DNA of 64,000 nt, taken from the NCBI RefSeq assembly GCF_030812215.1, contig NZ_JAUSSG010000016.1, positions 1 through 64,000 on the forward strand, in the 5' to 3' direction. This document shows, piece after piece, positions 46,558 to 54,287 of the stretch. Position numbers and translations under genes: made by a program. Source of the stretch: Variovorax boronicumulans (lineage in GTDB: Bacteria > Pseudomonadota > Gammaproteobacteria > Burkholderiales > Burkholderiaceae_C). The notes under the pieces are model-generated. The model had not been told where the DNA came from, searched no databases, and saw only the letters and a list, made by a program, of their open reading frames with translations. The first letter of the stretch is position 1; each line of letters starts with the position of its first letter.

Positions 46558-47343
46558 TCAGCGCTTGGCGCCGTCGGCGGAAGGCGCAGGCGGCGGAACC
46601 AGCTCGGCCTTCACGGCCACGGGTTCGGCCCCCGAGGGAACCTGCACGCGCTCTTCGGGCGTCTCACCGCCGTAGTCGTTGAGCGTGGTGTAGTTGACCT
46701 GGATCGCCTGCGGCGCCTTCACCGCGGTCAGCGGATAGCTCGTCTCGCCGAACGGCGGCACCATGTCGGCGTTGATCAGTTGCTGGCCGCTGTTGATGTT
46801 CAGTGCGGTGAAGGTCACGTGATAGGGCGTCGGGTTGCCGACCTTCAGCACGGCGCCCTGCCCTTCGGCGCCCGCGCTCACCGCCCACTTGAGCTGGCCG
46901 CGCGATTCATCGGACTTGCCCACGAGCTTCGAGGGCCGATAGAACAGCTTGATGCGGCTGCGCACCGCGATCTGGAGCACGTTCTCTTCCTTCGACTTCT
47001 CGGGAATTTCCTTGACGTTGAGCCAGAACACCGACTCGCGGTCGGTCGGCAGATCGCCCTGCACACGCATGATGCGCAGGATGTTTTCCATGCCCGGGTC
47101 CAACCGCGACAGCGGCGGCGTGACCAGCAGCGGGGTCTTGTTCTTGCCTTCGCCGGCGTCGATCCACGACTGGACCACGTAGGGCGAGGTGCCGGTGTTC
47201 TTTACCGGAATGGAGGCTTCGCGGTCCTTCTCGCCGAGGATCACGCGGGTGCCGCCGAGCATCACGCCCGCGCCGGCCAGCCCCTGGAGGCCCAGCATCA
47301 GCAGGATGGCGAAAACCCAGCGGAAGCGATGGTTGCTGCACAT
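46558..47343 (-). CDS. Periplasmic pilus chaperone (PapD/FimC family)
   Basis: The ATG at 47343 has AAGGA 9 nt upstream and gives 261 residues with a signal peptide (WVFAILLMLGLQGLAGA). The two Ig-like domains show 'VILGEKDREASIPVKNTG', 'DRESVFWLNVKEIPEKSKE', 'QIAVRSRIKLFYRPSKL' with the conserved Arg and Lys that hold subunit C-termini, and 'VGNPTPYHVTFTALNI'. The C-terminus has a Pro/Ala/Glu-rich tail beyond the usual end. It escorts pilin and adhesin subunits to the usher encoded next. Confidence 0.96.
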   Translation of the reverse strand: MCSNHRFRWVFAILLMLGLQGLAGAGVMLGGTRVILGEKDREASIPVKNTGTSPYVVQSWIDAGEGKNKTPLLVTPPLSRLDPGMENILRIMRVQGDLPTDRESVFWLNVKEIPEKSKEENVLQIAVRSRIKLFYRPSKLVGKSDESRGQLKWAVSAGAEGQGAVLKVGNPTPYHVTFTALNINSGQQLINADMVPPFGETSYPLTAVKAPQAIQVNYTTLNDYGGETPEERVQVPSGAEPVAVKAELVPPPAPSADGAKR

Positions 47344-47424
47344 AAAAAAGAATCCTTGGGCGCGGGTAAGACGCATGGAACACGCGCGCCCCAGCACGGC
47401 GATGCGCATCGAGGCACCGTCGGA

Positions 47425-47480
47425 AAAAAGGCGAAAAAAAGAGAAATGCCGGCGCCGGGGGGACGCGGAAGTCCGGCCGC
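47425..47480 (-). terminator. Possible attenuator between pilin and chaperone genes
   Basis: On the minus strand a very G+C-rich stretch with self-complementary CCGG/GGCGCC blocks is followed by CTCTTTTTTT and a second T-run. It lies within the 217 bp between the pilin stop codon and the chaperone start. It could reduce readthrough from the abundant pilin transcript. The stem cannot be fixed with certainty by eye. Confidence 0.35.
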
Positions 47481-47560
47481 GGCGCAGGCATGGGCGGCAT
47501 CGCCGGCCAGCCAAAGCGGCTATGCGCTCCGACTGGCCGCGGCAATGCCGCAGGCGCTAC

Positions 47561-48118
47561 TTACTTGTAGGCAACCGTGAATTGCGCGACCGAGTTGGCC
47601 GGGCCGACCGTGACGGCCGTCTTGGTCGCCACGTAGGCGGCCTGGAACTTCAGCGAGTTGTCGCCCAGACCCAGGGTGTAGACGCCGGACGGCGAGCCGA
47701 GCGGGATCTTGGTCGCAGCGGAGTCGCCCAGTTCGATCGCCACGCCCGAAGCCGCGCCCACGCCGACCTGGCCGGCATTGGCCACGCGCAGGTTGGTGGC
47801 GTCGTCGAGGTCGGCGGTGCCCGAGAAGGTCACGGTCGCGCCCTTGGCGGTGGCGCCGCAGCCCAGCAGGTCGATGTTGAACTTGGCGGGGGTGGCCTTC
47901 TTGCCGACCAGCGCGGTGCCGGCGGTCGGGCCGTCGAACGCGGTGCGCGAGACCTTGCCGAGCGGCACGGTCAGGTTCTGGCTGTTGGGCGAGATCGAGC
48001 AAGGCGCGTCGACGATTTCACCGGTGAAATTGATCGTGCCGTCAGCGGCGAAAGCGCCTTGCGACAACACGCCGGCCACAGCCAGCGATGCGAACTTAAC
48101 GAGTACAGACTTTTGCAT
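47561..48118 (-). CDS. Major fimbrial subunit (pilin)
   Basis: The ATG at 48118 follows an AGGGA ribosome binding site and gives 185 residues. The signal peptide ends SQGAFA-ADG. The mature start 'GTINFTGEIVDAPCSISPNS' is the donor strand and first Cys of type-1 pilins. The second Cys is in 'FNIDLLGCGATAKG'. The end 'NSVAQFTVAYK' has the penultimate Tyr of the subunit. It is the first gene of the leftward operon, with a low-GC promoter region upstream. Confidence 0.94.
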   Translation of the reverse strand: MQKSVLVKFASLAVAGVLSQGAFAADGTINFTGEIVDAPCSISPNSQNLTVPLGKVSRTAFDGPTAGTALVGKKATPAKFNIDLLGCGATAKGATVTFSGTADLDDATNLRVANAGQVGVGAASGVAIELGDSAATKIPLGSPSGVYTLGLGDNSLKFQAAYVATKTAVTVGPANSVAQFTVAYK

Positions 48119-48202
48119 TTTGCGTTCCCTGAGGAGATAAATAACTGAATTGCAACCTGCCATATGCAGGGCAGGCCGCAGTCTAGTTATCCGATGACGC
48201 AA

Positions 48203-48219
48203 GATAAACAGCTGTTATC
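48203..48219. promoter_or_regulatory. Near-palindrome in the fimbrial promoter region
   Basis: GATA and TATC flank the palindrome ACAGCTGT with one extra A on the left, about 85 bp upstream of the pilin start. It lies in a 171-bp low-GC stretch that holds the promoter for the fimbrial operon. It may be an operator, but the protein that would bind it is unknown. Confidence 0.4.
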
Positions 48220-48253
48220 GTCAGTTCACCGTAGTTAACAGTTGCATTGAGCT

Positions 48254-48274
48254 ATTCGTGACATACACACGAAT
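48254..48274. promoter_or_regulatory. Inverted repeat flanked by GTTAAC boxes upstream of the pilin gene
   Basis: ATTCGTG and CACGAAT pair around a 7-nt centre. GTTAAC occurs at 48275-48280 next to it and again at 48234-48239. The element lies between the oxidoreductase stop codon and the pilin start. It could be a terminator for the oxidoreductase without a T-tract, or a regulatory site for the fimbrial operon. Confidence 0.35.
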
Positions 48275-48289
48275 GTTAACGGTCCGACT

Positions 48290-49333
48290 CTAATCTTTAG
48301 CAACTTGCAGAACCAGCTTGCCGAAGTTCTCGCCGCTGAACAGCCGGTTGAGTGCTTCCGGAAAGGTGTCGATTCCCGAAACGACGTCTTCTTTGCTCTT
48401 CATGCGTCCATCTTTCAGGTATCCGGCGAGTTCTGCGATCGCGATGTGGTACCGGTCGGCATAGTCGAACACCACGATGCCCTCCATCCGCGCCCGGTTC
48501 ACCAGGAGGCTCAGGTAGTTCTTCGGGCCGGCGCCCGGCATGCTGTTGGCGTTGTTGTACTGGCTGATCGCGCCGCAGATGATCACCCGGGCCTTGCGCG
48601 CGAGCCGCGCCAGCACCGCATCGAGGATCTCGCCGCCGACGTTGTCGAAGTAGATGTCCACGCCCTTCGGGCAATGCGTCTTGAGGCCTTCGCGCACCGC
48701 GCCGGCGCCGGCCTTGTAGTCGATGCAGGCGTCGAAGCCCAGCTCCTTGACCACCCAGTCGCACTTGGCGGCACCGCCGGCGATGCCGACCACGCGGCAG
48801 CCCTTGATCTTGGCGAGCTGCCCCACCGTCTGCCCCACTGCACCGGCCGCGCCGGAGATGACGACCGTTTCACCCGCTTTGGGCTGTCCGACGTCCATCA
48901 GGCCGAAGTAGCCGGTCATGCCCGGCATGCCCAGCACGTTGAGCCACTGGGTGATCGTGCCCACGCGCAGGTCGATCTTGACCAGCCCGTTGCGCTTGAT
49001 CTGGTCTTCGGGGATCAGGATGTATTCCTGCACGCCCAGCGTGCCGTAGACGGTATCGCCGACCGCGAACTGCGGGTTCTTCGAAGCGATGACGCGGCCG
49101 ACCCCGCCGGCGCGCATCACCTCGTCGATGGCCACGGGCGCGATGTAGCTCTTGGCGTCGTTGAGCCAGCCGCGCATCGCGGGATCGAGCGACAGCGACA
49201 GCGTCTTGACCAGCACCCCGCCCTCGGCCGGCTCGCCGACCGGCTCGGTGGTGAACTTCCAGTTCTCGCGGGTGGCCGTGCCTTCGGGGCGTTTGGCGAG
49301 GCGGACCTGGTGGTTGGTGAGTGAGCTGCTCAT
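48290..49333 (-). CDS. NADP-dependent oxidoreductase, curcumin reductase/PTGR type (zinc-free MDR)
   Basis: The ATG at 49333 has AAGGAG 6 nt upstream and gives 347 residues. The protein is a medium-chain reductase without zinc ligands. 'TLSLSLDPAMRGWLND' and 'GMPGMTGYFGLMDVGQPKAG' are typical of the CurA/leukotriene B4 reductase group. The Rossmann motif 'VVISGAAGAVGQTVGQLAKI' binds NADPH. 'VDIYFDNVGGEILDAVLARL' is also conserved. It would reduce enones or similar double bonds. The gene is monocistronic. Confidence 0.92.
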   Translation of the reverse strand: MSSSLTNHQVRLAKRPEGTATRENWKFTTEPVGEPAEGGVLVKTLSLSLDPAMRGWLNDAKSYIAPVAIDEVMRAGGVGRVIASKNPQFAVGDTVYGTLGVQEYILIPEDQIKRNGLVKIDLRVGTITQWLNVLGMPGMTGYFGLMDVGQPKAGETVVISGAAGAVGQTVGQLAKIKGCRVVGIAGGAAKCDWVVKELGFDACIDYKAGAGAVREGLKTHCPKGVDIYFDNVGGEILDAVLARLARKARVIICGAISQYNNANSMPGAGPKNYLSLLVNRARMEGIVVFDYADRYHIAIAELAGYLKDGRMKSKEDVVSGIDTFPEALNRLFSGENFGKLVLQVAKD

Positions 49334-49452
49334 GGTGTCTCCTTGATTGACGGGCGCGCCGGACGCGGCTGACATGGGTTGGAGGCGCATCGTAGCCGTG
49401 CCCATCACGCCCGCTGGTAGCGCAGGCGACAGGGTCGACACCGGGGAAAAAC

Positions 49453-50847
49453 TCAGAACCGCACGACGATCTGCAGGCCCGGATTCGCGTTCCGCACGGT
49501 CAACGAGCCCCCATGCGCTTCGGCGACCAGCCGGCACAGGTACATGCCCAGGCCGACGCCGCCGGTGGCCCGCGCCCGCGCGCCGTCGGTGCGATAGAAC
49601 GGCTCGGTCAGCCGCCCGAGCTGCGCTTCGTCGACGCCCGGGCCGAAGTCGCGCACCTCGAGTTCCGCGCCCTGCACCTGGCCGTCCACCACCGCGCGCA
49701 GCGACACGCAGGGCGGCCGGGGTGCCTCGGTGCTGTAACGCATGGCGTTGTCCAGCAGGTTGCGCACCAGGAGGCGGACGCGCATCCGGTCGATCGAATG
49801 CGGCGGCAGGCCTTCGGCCAGGTCGAGGTGTACGTTCTCGGCACCGGGCATCTCGGCCACGGTCTGGCGCACGAGCACGGCGAGGTCGACCGGCTCGCGC
49901 TGCAGTGCCGCATGCGGACTCGCCAGGCGCTCGCTTTCGAGCAGGTCGCTGATCAGGTCGCGCATCTCGTTGAGATCGCGCAGCAGCGCCTCGCGCTCGG
50001 CCTGGCCTTCGGGCGTGGCAGGCAGCAGCTCGGCGTTGAGCCGCGCGCGCGTGAGCGGTGAGCGCAGCTCGTGGCTCAGCGCCAGCAGCAGACCGCGCTT
50101 GGCATCGAGCATGGCCTGGATGTCGTCGGCCATGGTGTTGATGCGCTGCGCGAGGTCGCCCAGGTCGTCGTTGCGGCGCACCGGGATCGGCTCGGTGAAT
50201 TCGCCACGGCCAAAGCGCTGCGCACCTTCGCGGATGTCGATCAGCGGTCGCAGCAGCCGACTCACATAGGCATAACCCAGCAACACGCACGACAGCAGCA
50301 GGCCCAGCGTGGCCCAGCCGGTCGCGCGCGGCGCGAGCTGCCAGAGCTTGGGTGCCCAGCCGAAGATCACGCGGTGGCCGTCAGCCGTCGGACGGATGAA
50401 CCACTTGTCGCCGCCGAACATGTCTTCGCGGTCGTGCATCCAGCCGCCGGGACTGCTTGATCCGCCCGGGTTGGAATCCCAGTTGACCGTCGGGCCGACG
50501 ATGCGGATGGTGATCGGCAGCCGGGCGACCAGCGCCTCTGCGCGCGTCACGTCGGGCGGCGTGCCGATTTCGGCGACGAGGCGGTCGGCATAGTCCACCA
50601 GCATCGGCTTGGCCGCCTCGGCCCAGCCGGTGGAAAAGGCCTTCTTCATGCCGCCCATGAAGACGCCCGCCATCACCAGCGCGAGCAGCACGAACATCAT
50701 CACGAGACGGATGCGCAGCGAGCGGCGCCAGCGGCGCTTGCCCTGCACTTTTTCGTGCCACTGGGCATGCCACTGCTTGCGCATTTCCGCGCGGCGGCAG
50801 GCCATTTCCCGCCACGCCTCGCGGTGGTCTCTTCCGCGAATCCTCAT
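49453..50847 (-). CDS. Sensor histidine kinase, CpxA/RstB-like
   Basis: The ATG at 50847 overlaps the response regulator stop codon (ATGA) and gives 464 residues. A basic leader precedes a transmembrane helix near 45-67. The periplasmic domain (about 70-165) has a Gly/Ser-rich loop. A second helix lies near 168-190, followed by HAMP ('RLLRPLIDIREGAQRFGRGE'). The H-box is 'LLALSHELRSPLTRARL' with H259. The ATPase domain has 'RNLLDNAMRYS', 'VRDFGPGVD' and 'GGVGLGMYLCRLVAE'. It likely senses envelope conditions. A Spy/CpxP-like lipoprotein gene lies close by. Confidence 0.94.
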   Translation of the reverse strand: MRIRGRDHREAWREMACRRAEMRKQWHAQWHEKVQGKRRWRRSLRIRLVMMFVLLALVMAGVFMGGMKKAFSTGWAEAAKPMLVDYADRLVAEIGTPPDVTRAEALVARLPITIRIVGPTVNWDSNPGGSSSPGGWMHDREDMFGGDKWFIRPTADGHRVIFGWAPKLWQLAPRATGWATLGLLLSCVLLGYAYVSRLLRPLIDIREGAQRFGRGEFTEPIPVRRNDDLGDLAQRINTMADDIQAMLDAKRGLLLALSHELRSPLTRARLNAELLPATPEGQAEREALLRDLNEMRDLISDLLESERLASPHAALQREPVDLAVLVRQTVAEMPGAENVHLDLAEGLPPHSIDRMRVRLLVRNLLDNAMRYSTEAPRPPCVSLRAVVDGQVQGAELEVRDFGPGVDEAQLGRLTEPFYRTDGARARATGGVGLGMYLCRLVAEAHGGSLTVRNANPGLQIVVRF

Positions 50848-51551
50848 GCAGGCTCGCTGCGTGCGACGGCCAGCGCGTAGCCGGCATTGCGCAGCGTCTT
50901 GATGCAGTCCAGCGGCTCCAGCTTCTTGCGCAGGCGGCTCACCACGATGTCGACCGCGCGGGTGTAGAGCTCGGCCTCGTGGCCGCGCAGGCGATTGAGG
51001 ATGTCGTCCCGGCTGAAGACCTTGCCGGGCTCGGCCGCCAGCAGTGCGAGCAGTTCGAACTCGGTGCCGGTGAGCTCGACGCGGTCGCCATGGCGCAGCA
51101 CCTGGCGCCGGTCGAGATCGATGACAAGGCCATCGAACACGCGCAGCTGCGTGCCGCTGTTGCCATGCCCGTTCGCCACCGCCGGCGTGCTGCGCTGGCG
51201 CCGCAGGATGGTCTGCACCCGCGCCACCAGCTCGCGCGGCTCGAAGGGCTTGGGCACGTAGTCGTCGGCGCCCAGCTCGAGGCCCACCACGCGGTCCATC
51301 ACCTCGCCGCGCGCGGTGAGCATCACGATGGGGATGTCGCTCTCCTTGCGGATCTCGCGGCACAACGCAAAGCCGTCCATCTCGGGCAGCATCACATCGA
51401 GGATGGCGGCGTCGTACTGGCCGGCACGCAGCTTGGCGAGGCCTTCGCTCGGGCGCACGGCGCTCTCGAGCGTGCAACCGAAGCGGGCGAAATAGGTGGT
51501 CAGCGGCGCGGCGAGGTGTTCGTCGTCGTCGATCAGCAGGATGCGCGGCAT
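50844..51551 (-). CDS. OmpR-family response regulator
   Basis: The ATG at 51551 gives 235 residues. The receiver domain has 'ILLIDDDEHLAAPL', phosphoacceptor D52 in 'ILDVMLPEMDGFAL', and 'LGADDYVPKPFEPRELVARV'. The winged helix has 'VELTGTEFELLALLAAEPGK', 'SRDDILNRLRGHE' and 'DIVVSRLRKKLEP'. OmpR-type regulators bind tandem direct repeats spaced 10-11 bp. Such repeats occur in two copies upstream of neighbouring genes (52996-53040 and 53501-53545), which are therefore candidate targets. The ribosome binding site is weak. Confidence 0.94.
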   Translation of the reverse strand: MPRILLIDDDEHLAAPLTTYFARFGCTLESAVRPSEGLAKLRAGQYDAAILDVMLPEMDGFALCREIRKESDIPIVMLTARGEVMDRVVGLELGADDYVPKPFEPRELVARVQTILRRQRSTPAVANGHGNSGTQLRVFDGLVIDLDRRQVLRHGDRVELTGTEFELLALLAAEPGKVFSRDDILNRLRGHEAELYTRAVDIVVSRLRKKLEPLDCIKTLRNAGYALAVARSEPA

Positions 51552-51601
51552 GGCGGGATTGTGCCTCCTGGCAAACATGTGGCGAATGACTTCGCTGGCC
51601 A

Positions 51602-51991
51602 TCAGACCGGTCGGCATCGCACCGCCACAGTCAGGCCCGTCACGAGCACTGCGAGCAGCAGCGCGTGATAGGCAACATCGGGCACCGTGTGCGGACCGAT
51701 GCCGAGCACGATGGTGAGAAGGCCGACCAGCGTACCGACGAGCGCGAAGCCCTGGCCGAAGATCGCGGCGCGGCGCGCATGTTCGGGACGCAGCCAGGTC
51801 TCCACCGAAGCCAGCACCAGCACGGTGGCGATCACAGCCTCGGCGATGCGGGCCTGCGGATGGGCGTAGCCCGGCACGAGCAGGCCGGCGTGCACCGTCG
51901 ATGCGACGCCGAGCGCGAGCGCCTCGGCCAGCATCCAGGCGCGCGCGGCCTGCGGGCGCAGCACGGGGGCCGTGGGGTTCGCCATCACCAT
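51602..51991 (-). CDS. Small four-helix membrane protein, unknown function
   Basis: The ATG at 51991 gives 129 residues (a second ATG at 51985 is equally possible). Four hydrophobic segments are seen, around 20-40, 50-65, 78-95 and 105-123. No motif is recognised. The start overlaps the stop codon of the DUF4260 gene by 7 bp, so the two small membrane proteins are probably made together. Confidence 0.75.
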   Translation of the reverse strand: MVMANPTAPVLRPQAARAWMLAEALALGVASTVHAGLLVPGYAHPQARIAEAVIATVLVLASVETWLRPEHARRAAIFGQGFALVGTLVGLLTIVLGIGPHTVPDVAYHALLLAVLVTGLTVAVRCRPV

Positions 51992-52377
51992 GGATCGGCG
52001 CGGCCGATGCGGCCCAGGTGCGTGAGGCCGAAGCCCGAGGCGTACTTCAGGCCGTAGCCGAGTGCGCGGTCGAAGCCGATGTGGGTCAGCCAGATCAGCG
52101 CGCCGGCCACGGCCCACGGCATCGCCGCGAGCACGCCGAGCACGAGCAGCGCGACAGGGCCGATGTACGAGTGCGCCGCGTTGTAGAGCGCCGCGCCCGT
52201 GCGCGGGCCCGCGAGGTAGCCGAGCAGCGACAGGTCGGGCACGAGCAGCCAGAGCGCGAACACGCCCCAGCCGAGTCCGAACTGCGTGTAGGCGGCCAGT
52301 GCAGCGGCCAGCACGAAGGCACCTTCGAGCCGCAGCAGGGTGCGCACGCCGCCCACGACGACTTGTTCGCGAGACAC
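51985..52377 (-). CDS. DUF4260-family membrane protein
   Basis: I place the start at the GTG at 52377 (130 residues), just before 'VRTLLRLEGAFVLAAALAAY', the usual beginning of DUF4260 proteins. An ATG at 52479 is in frame, but the added 34 residues come from a dispersed repeat-like sequence (52379-52470) and would overlap the lipoprotein gene by 8 bp. Four hydrophobic helices are visible. 'AALYNAAHSYIGPVALLVLG' and 'THIGFDRALGYGLKY' are family features. The function is unknown. Confidence 0.75.
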   Translation of the reverse strand: MSREQVVVGGVRTLLRLEGAFVLAAALAAYTQFGLGWGVFALWLLVPDLSLLGYLAGPRTGAALYNAAHSYIGPVALLVLGVLAAMPWAVAGALIWLTHIGFDRALGYGLKYASGFGLTHLGRIGRADPW

Positions 52378-52378
52378 C

Positions 52379-52470
52379 GTGGAACCGGCTTCGCCGGGCC
52401 ACAGGTGTCGCCCCCTGGAAGAGGGTTGGCGTAGCGGCACGAAGTGCGCGAAGCCTGGGGGTGAGTCAAG
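52379..52470. repeat. Dispersed intergenic repeat of Comamonadaceae type
   Basis: The stretch contains GGCTTCGCCGGGCC, GTCGCCCCCTGGAAG and GAAGCCTGGGGGTGAGTCA blocks with partial dyad symmetry. I recall similar elements between genes of Variovorax and Acidovorax relatives, often with the words 'acgaagtgcgcgaagcc'. Only one copy is in this window, so its repeat nature rests on recollection. It separates the lipoprotein and DUF4260 genes. Confidence 0.45.
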
Positions 52471-52471
52471 C

Positions 52472-52936
52472 TCAGCCATGACGGCTCCAGCGACGGCCGC
52501 CCCGGTCCATGAAGTCGCGGACCTTCTGTTGTTGGGCGGCGTTCAGGCTGTCGAAGAAGTCCGCGGCGGCGGCAATGACTTCGGGGCTGCCGTTGCGTAC
52601 CGCGGTGGTCTTCTCGTCGATGAGCCGCGTGGCACCGGCCTGGTCGAGCTTGTTGCCCGCGAACAGCGCCTTGAACTGCGAACGCGGATCGCCCGAGCCA
52701 CCCGCGCCGCGCAACGCTTCGCGCTGCGCCTGCAGTTTCTCGGCCAGCACGGTGAGCTTTTGCTTTTGCGCGGTGTCGAGTTCGAGCTTGCTGCCCACAC
52801 GCTCGACCATCTTGGTGCGGAACTCGGCGCTGTCGCCGCCCCAGCCGTGGCGTTGTCCTGCACAGCCGGCGATGCTGCCAGCCACCATCGCCGCGCCGGC
52901 GAAACCGAAGAGAGTGCGCTTGATCCAGTGTTTCAT
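52472..52936 (-). CDS. Spy/CpxP-like periplasmic lipoprotein
   Basis: The 154-residue protein begins with a signal peptide and lipobox GSIAGC. The mature part is helical: 'FRTKMVERVGSKLELDTAQK', 'LAEKLQAQREALRG' and 'FFDSLNAAQQQKVRDFMDRG'. The last segment is an LTxxQ-like repeat. Proteins of this kind (Spy, CpxP) act as periplasmic chaperones or as inhibitors of CpxA-type kinases. The nearby OmpR-type system fits such a loop. A 45-bp element shared with the next upstream gene lies 59 bp before the start. Confidence 0.85.
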   Translation of the reverse strand: MKHWIKRTLFGFAGAAMVAGSIAGCAGQRHGWGGDSAEFRTKMVERVGSKLELDTAQKQKLTVLAEKLQAQREALRGAGGSGDPRSQFKALFAGNKLDQAGATRLIDEKTTAVRNGSPEVIAAAADFFDSLNAAQQQKVRDFMDRGGRRWSRHG

Positions 52937-52995
52937 GAGACGTCCTTGTGTTGTCGGAAGAAGAGGAAGCTCGATGGTGCGATTCGTGCGCTCCG

Positions 52996-53040
52996 AAGTC
53001 CTCTCACCGCGGTTTCGGCGTGTTTCGTTTTATTGCGACG
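52996..53040 (-). promoter_or_regulatory. Duplicated 45-bp upstream element, copy 1
   Basis: Read on the minus strand it holds CGAAACACGC, CGAAACCGCGG and then TGAGAGG, a degenerate third copy, so the repeats recur about every 10-11 bp. It matches copy 2 (53501-53545) in 43 of 45 positions. It ends 59 bp before the ATG of the Spy-like lipoprotein. The arrangement suits binding of an OmpR-family regulator. Confidence 0.75.
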
Positions 53041-53068
53041 GGTGAGGCAACAACGCGGCCGAGGTTGC

Positions 53069-53443
53069 TCAGAGCTTGCTGCTGTTGTTGCGCACGGCTT
53101 CGGCGCGTGCATCGACGGGGTTCTGCATCGTCGAGATGACCTTGCTGTTCACGCGCGAGCCCGAGGTCACGTTCTGGTCGGGAGCGGCGGCGGTGCGCAC
53201 GGCTTCGGCCACGACGCGGGCGCGTTCGGTCGAGACCGCCACGGTTTCAGGGCCGCGCGAGCCGCGCACGATGTTCTGATTGGGTGCCGATGCGGTGCGC
53301 ACGGCTTCCGCGCTGACCTCGGCACGGCTCATGGCCGACACGGCGGGCTGCACGCCCTGGTAGCTCTCGGCCTTGGCGCCTGCTGCGGCCAGCATGGCGA
53401 ACGAGCCGACGGTGATGATCTGGGTCAGGGAGAGGGACTTCAT
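53069..53443 (-). CDS. Secreted protein with three internal repeats, unknown function
   Basis: The 124-residue protein has a signal peptide (MKSLSLTQIITVGSFAMLAA, ending GAKA). The mature part is built of repeats around 'AEAVRTASAPNQNIVRGSR', 'AEAVRTAAAPDQNVTSGSR' and 'AEAVRNNSSKL', spaced about 35 residues apart. No Cys is present after the signal. It is probably periplasmic and weakly folded. The same 45-bp element as for the Spy-like gene lies 57 bp upstream, so the two are likely co-regulated. Confidence 0.75.
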   Translation of the reverse strand: MKSLSLTQIITVGSFAMLAAAGAKAESYQGVQPAVSAMSRAEVSAEAVRTASAPNQNIVRGSRGPETVAVSTERARVVAEAVRTAAAPDQNVTSGSRVNSKVISTMQNPVDARAEAVRNNSSKL

Positions 53444-53500
53444 GATGCAGGCCTTTCAGGGTGTGTTGAGGAGCCCTGATCGTGCTTGCAGAGGTGCAGC

Positions 53501-53545
53501 AAGTCCTTTCGCCGCGGTTTCGGCGTGTTTCGTTTTATTGCGACG
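53501..53545 (-). promoter_or_regulatory. Duplicated 45-bp upstream element, copy 2
   Basis: On the minus strand it carries three clear CGAAA units: CGAAACACGC, CGAAACCGCGG and CGAAAGGACT, spaced 10 and 11 bp. It differs from copy 1 at only two positions. It lies 57 bp before the ATG of the repeat protein and directly abuts the stop codon of the DUF1275 gene. Confidence 0.75.
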
Positions 53546-54265
53546 CTATTGCTTTCGCAGTAACCGAAGCAATGCGGCCAGCGCGGCGCAGGGCGCAAGC
53601 AGTGCCCAGAAGCCTGCATGCGCATAACCCAGCCCACCAGCCAGTGAGCCCGCCGCGAACGCTGCGATCGGCGGCCAGGCCTTGCGCACACGCCCCGCGG
53701 CCGCGTCTGCAGCGGGTGCACGCGCGGCCATGTCGACGAGGTCCATCACGAGCTGCGTGACGTTGCCGGTCATCACCGTGCTTGGCGTCAGCCGCGCGAA
53801 GACGCTGCGCGCGGCGGTGTTCTGGATCGACATGGTCAGCACGCCCACCAGGCCGACCGCGATGGCCGATGCGCCGTTGCCGCTCACGAAAGGGCCGGCC
53901 CACACGCCAGCCACCATGAAGGCCACGAGAAAGAGCAACTGCGTGGCCATCAGCGGCACCGCGGTGTCGAGACCGCGGCGCTCGCGCCGCAACTGGAACA
54001 TTCGCGTGGCGGCCACGCCGATCACGAACATCGGCAGGGCCAGCAGCTTGCCGACCACGCCCGAATGCGCGCCGCCGGCAATCGCCGCACCGATCAGCAC
54101 GAAGTTGCCGGTGACGTGCGCAGTGAAGAGCCCGAACAGCGCCACGAAACCGAGGGTGTCGACGAAGCCGCCCGTGAAGGCGAGCAGCATGCCGAGCCAC
54201 GCACCGCCAGGCGGGTTTTCGGCGGCGAGCGCCGGTGCAGGGGTTGCGGGCGTGGCGTTCGTCAT
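53546..54265 (-). CDS. DUF1275 (YoaK-type) membrane protein
   Basis: The protein has 239 residues and six or seven hydrophobic helices. The family start is clear in 'LLAFTGGFVDTLGFVALFGL' and 'FTAHVTGNFVLIGAAIAGG'. The second hallmark is 'MSIQNTAARSVFARLTPSTV' with 'MTGNVTQLVMDL'. DUF1275 proteins are widespread inner-membrane proteins without an agreed function. The ATG at 54265 gives a 20-residue Ala/Pro-rich leader. It is the first of the small leftward genes after ptsI. Confidence 0.9.
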   Translation of the reverse strand: MTNATPATPAPALAAENPPGGAWLGMLLAFTGGFVDTLGFVALFGLFTAHVTGNFVLIGAAIAGGAHSGVVGKLLALPMFVIGVAATRMFQLRRERRGLDTAVPLMATQLLFLVAFMVAGVWAGPFVSGNGASAIAVGLVGVLTMSIQNTAARSVFARLTPSTVMTGNVTQLVMDLVDMAARAPAADAAAGRVRKAWPPIAAFAAGSLAGGLGYAHAGFWALLAPCAALAALLRLLRKQ

Positions 54266-54287
54266 TCCCGCAGCCGCCCGCCTCGCA

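Noticed and set aside
48119..48289. Invertible fim-type switch
   Set aside because: Inverted repeats are present, but they are short, close together and unpaired in the way a switch needs, and no recombinase gene lies nearby.
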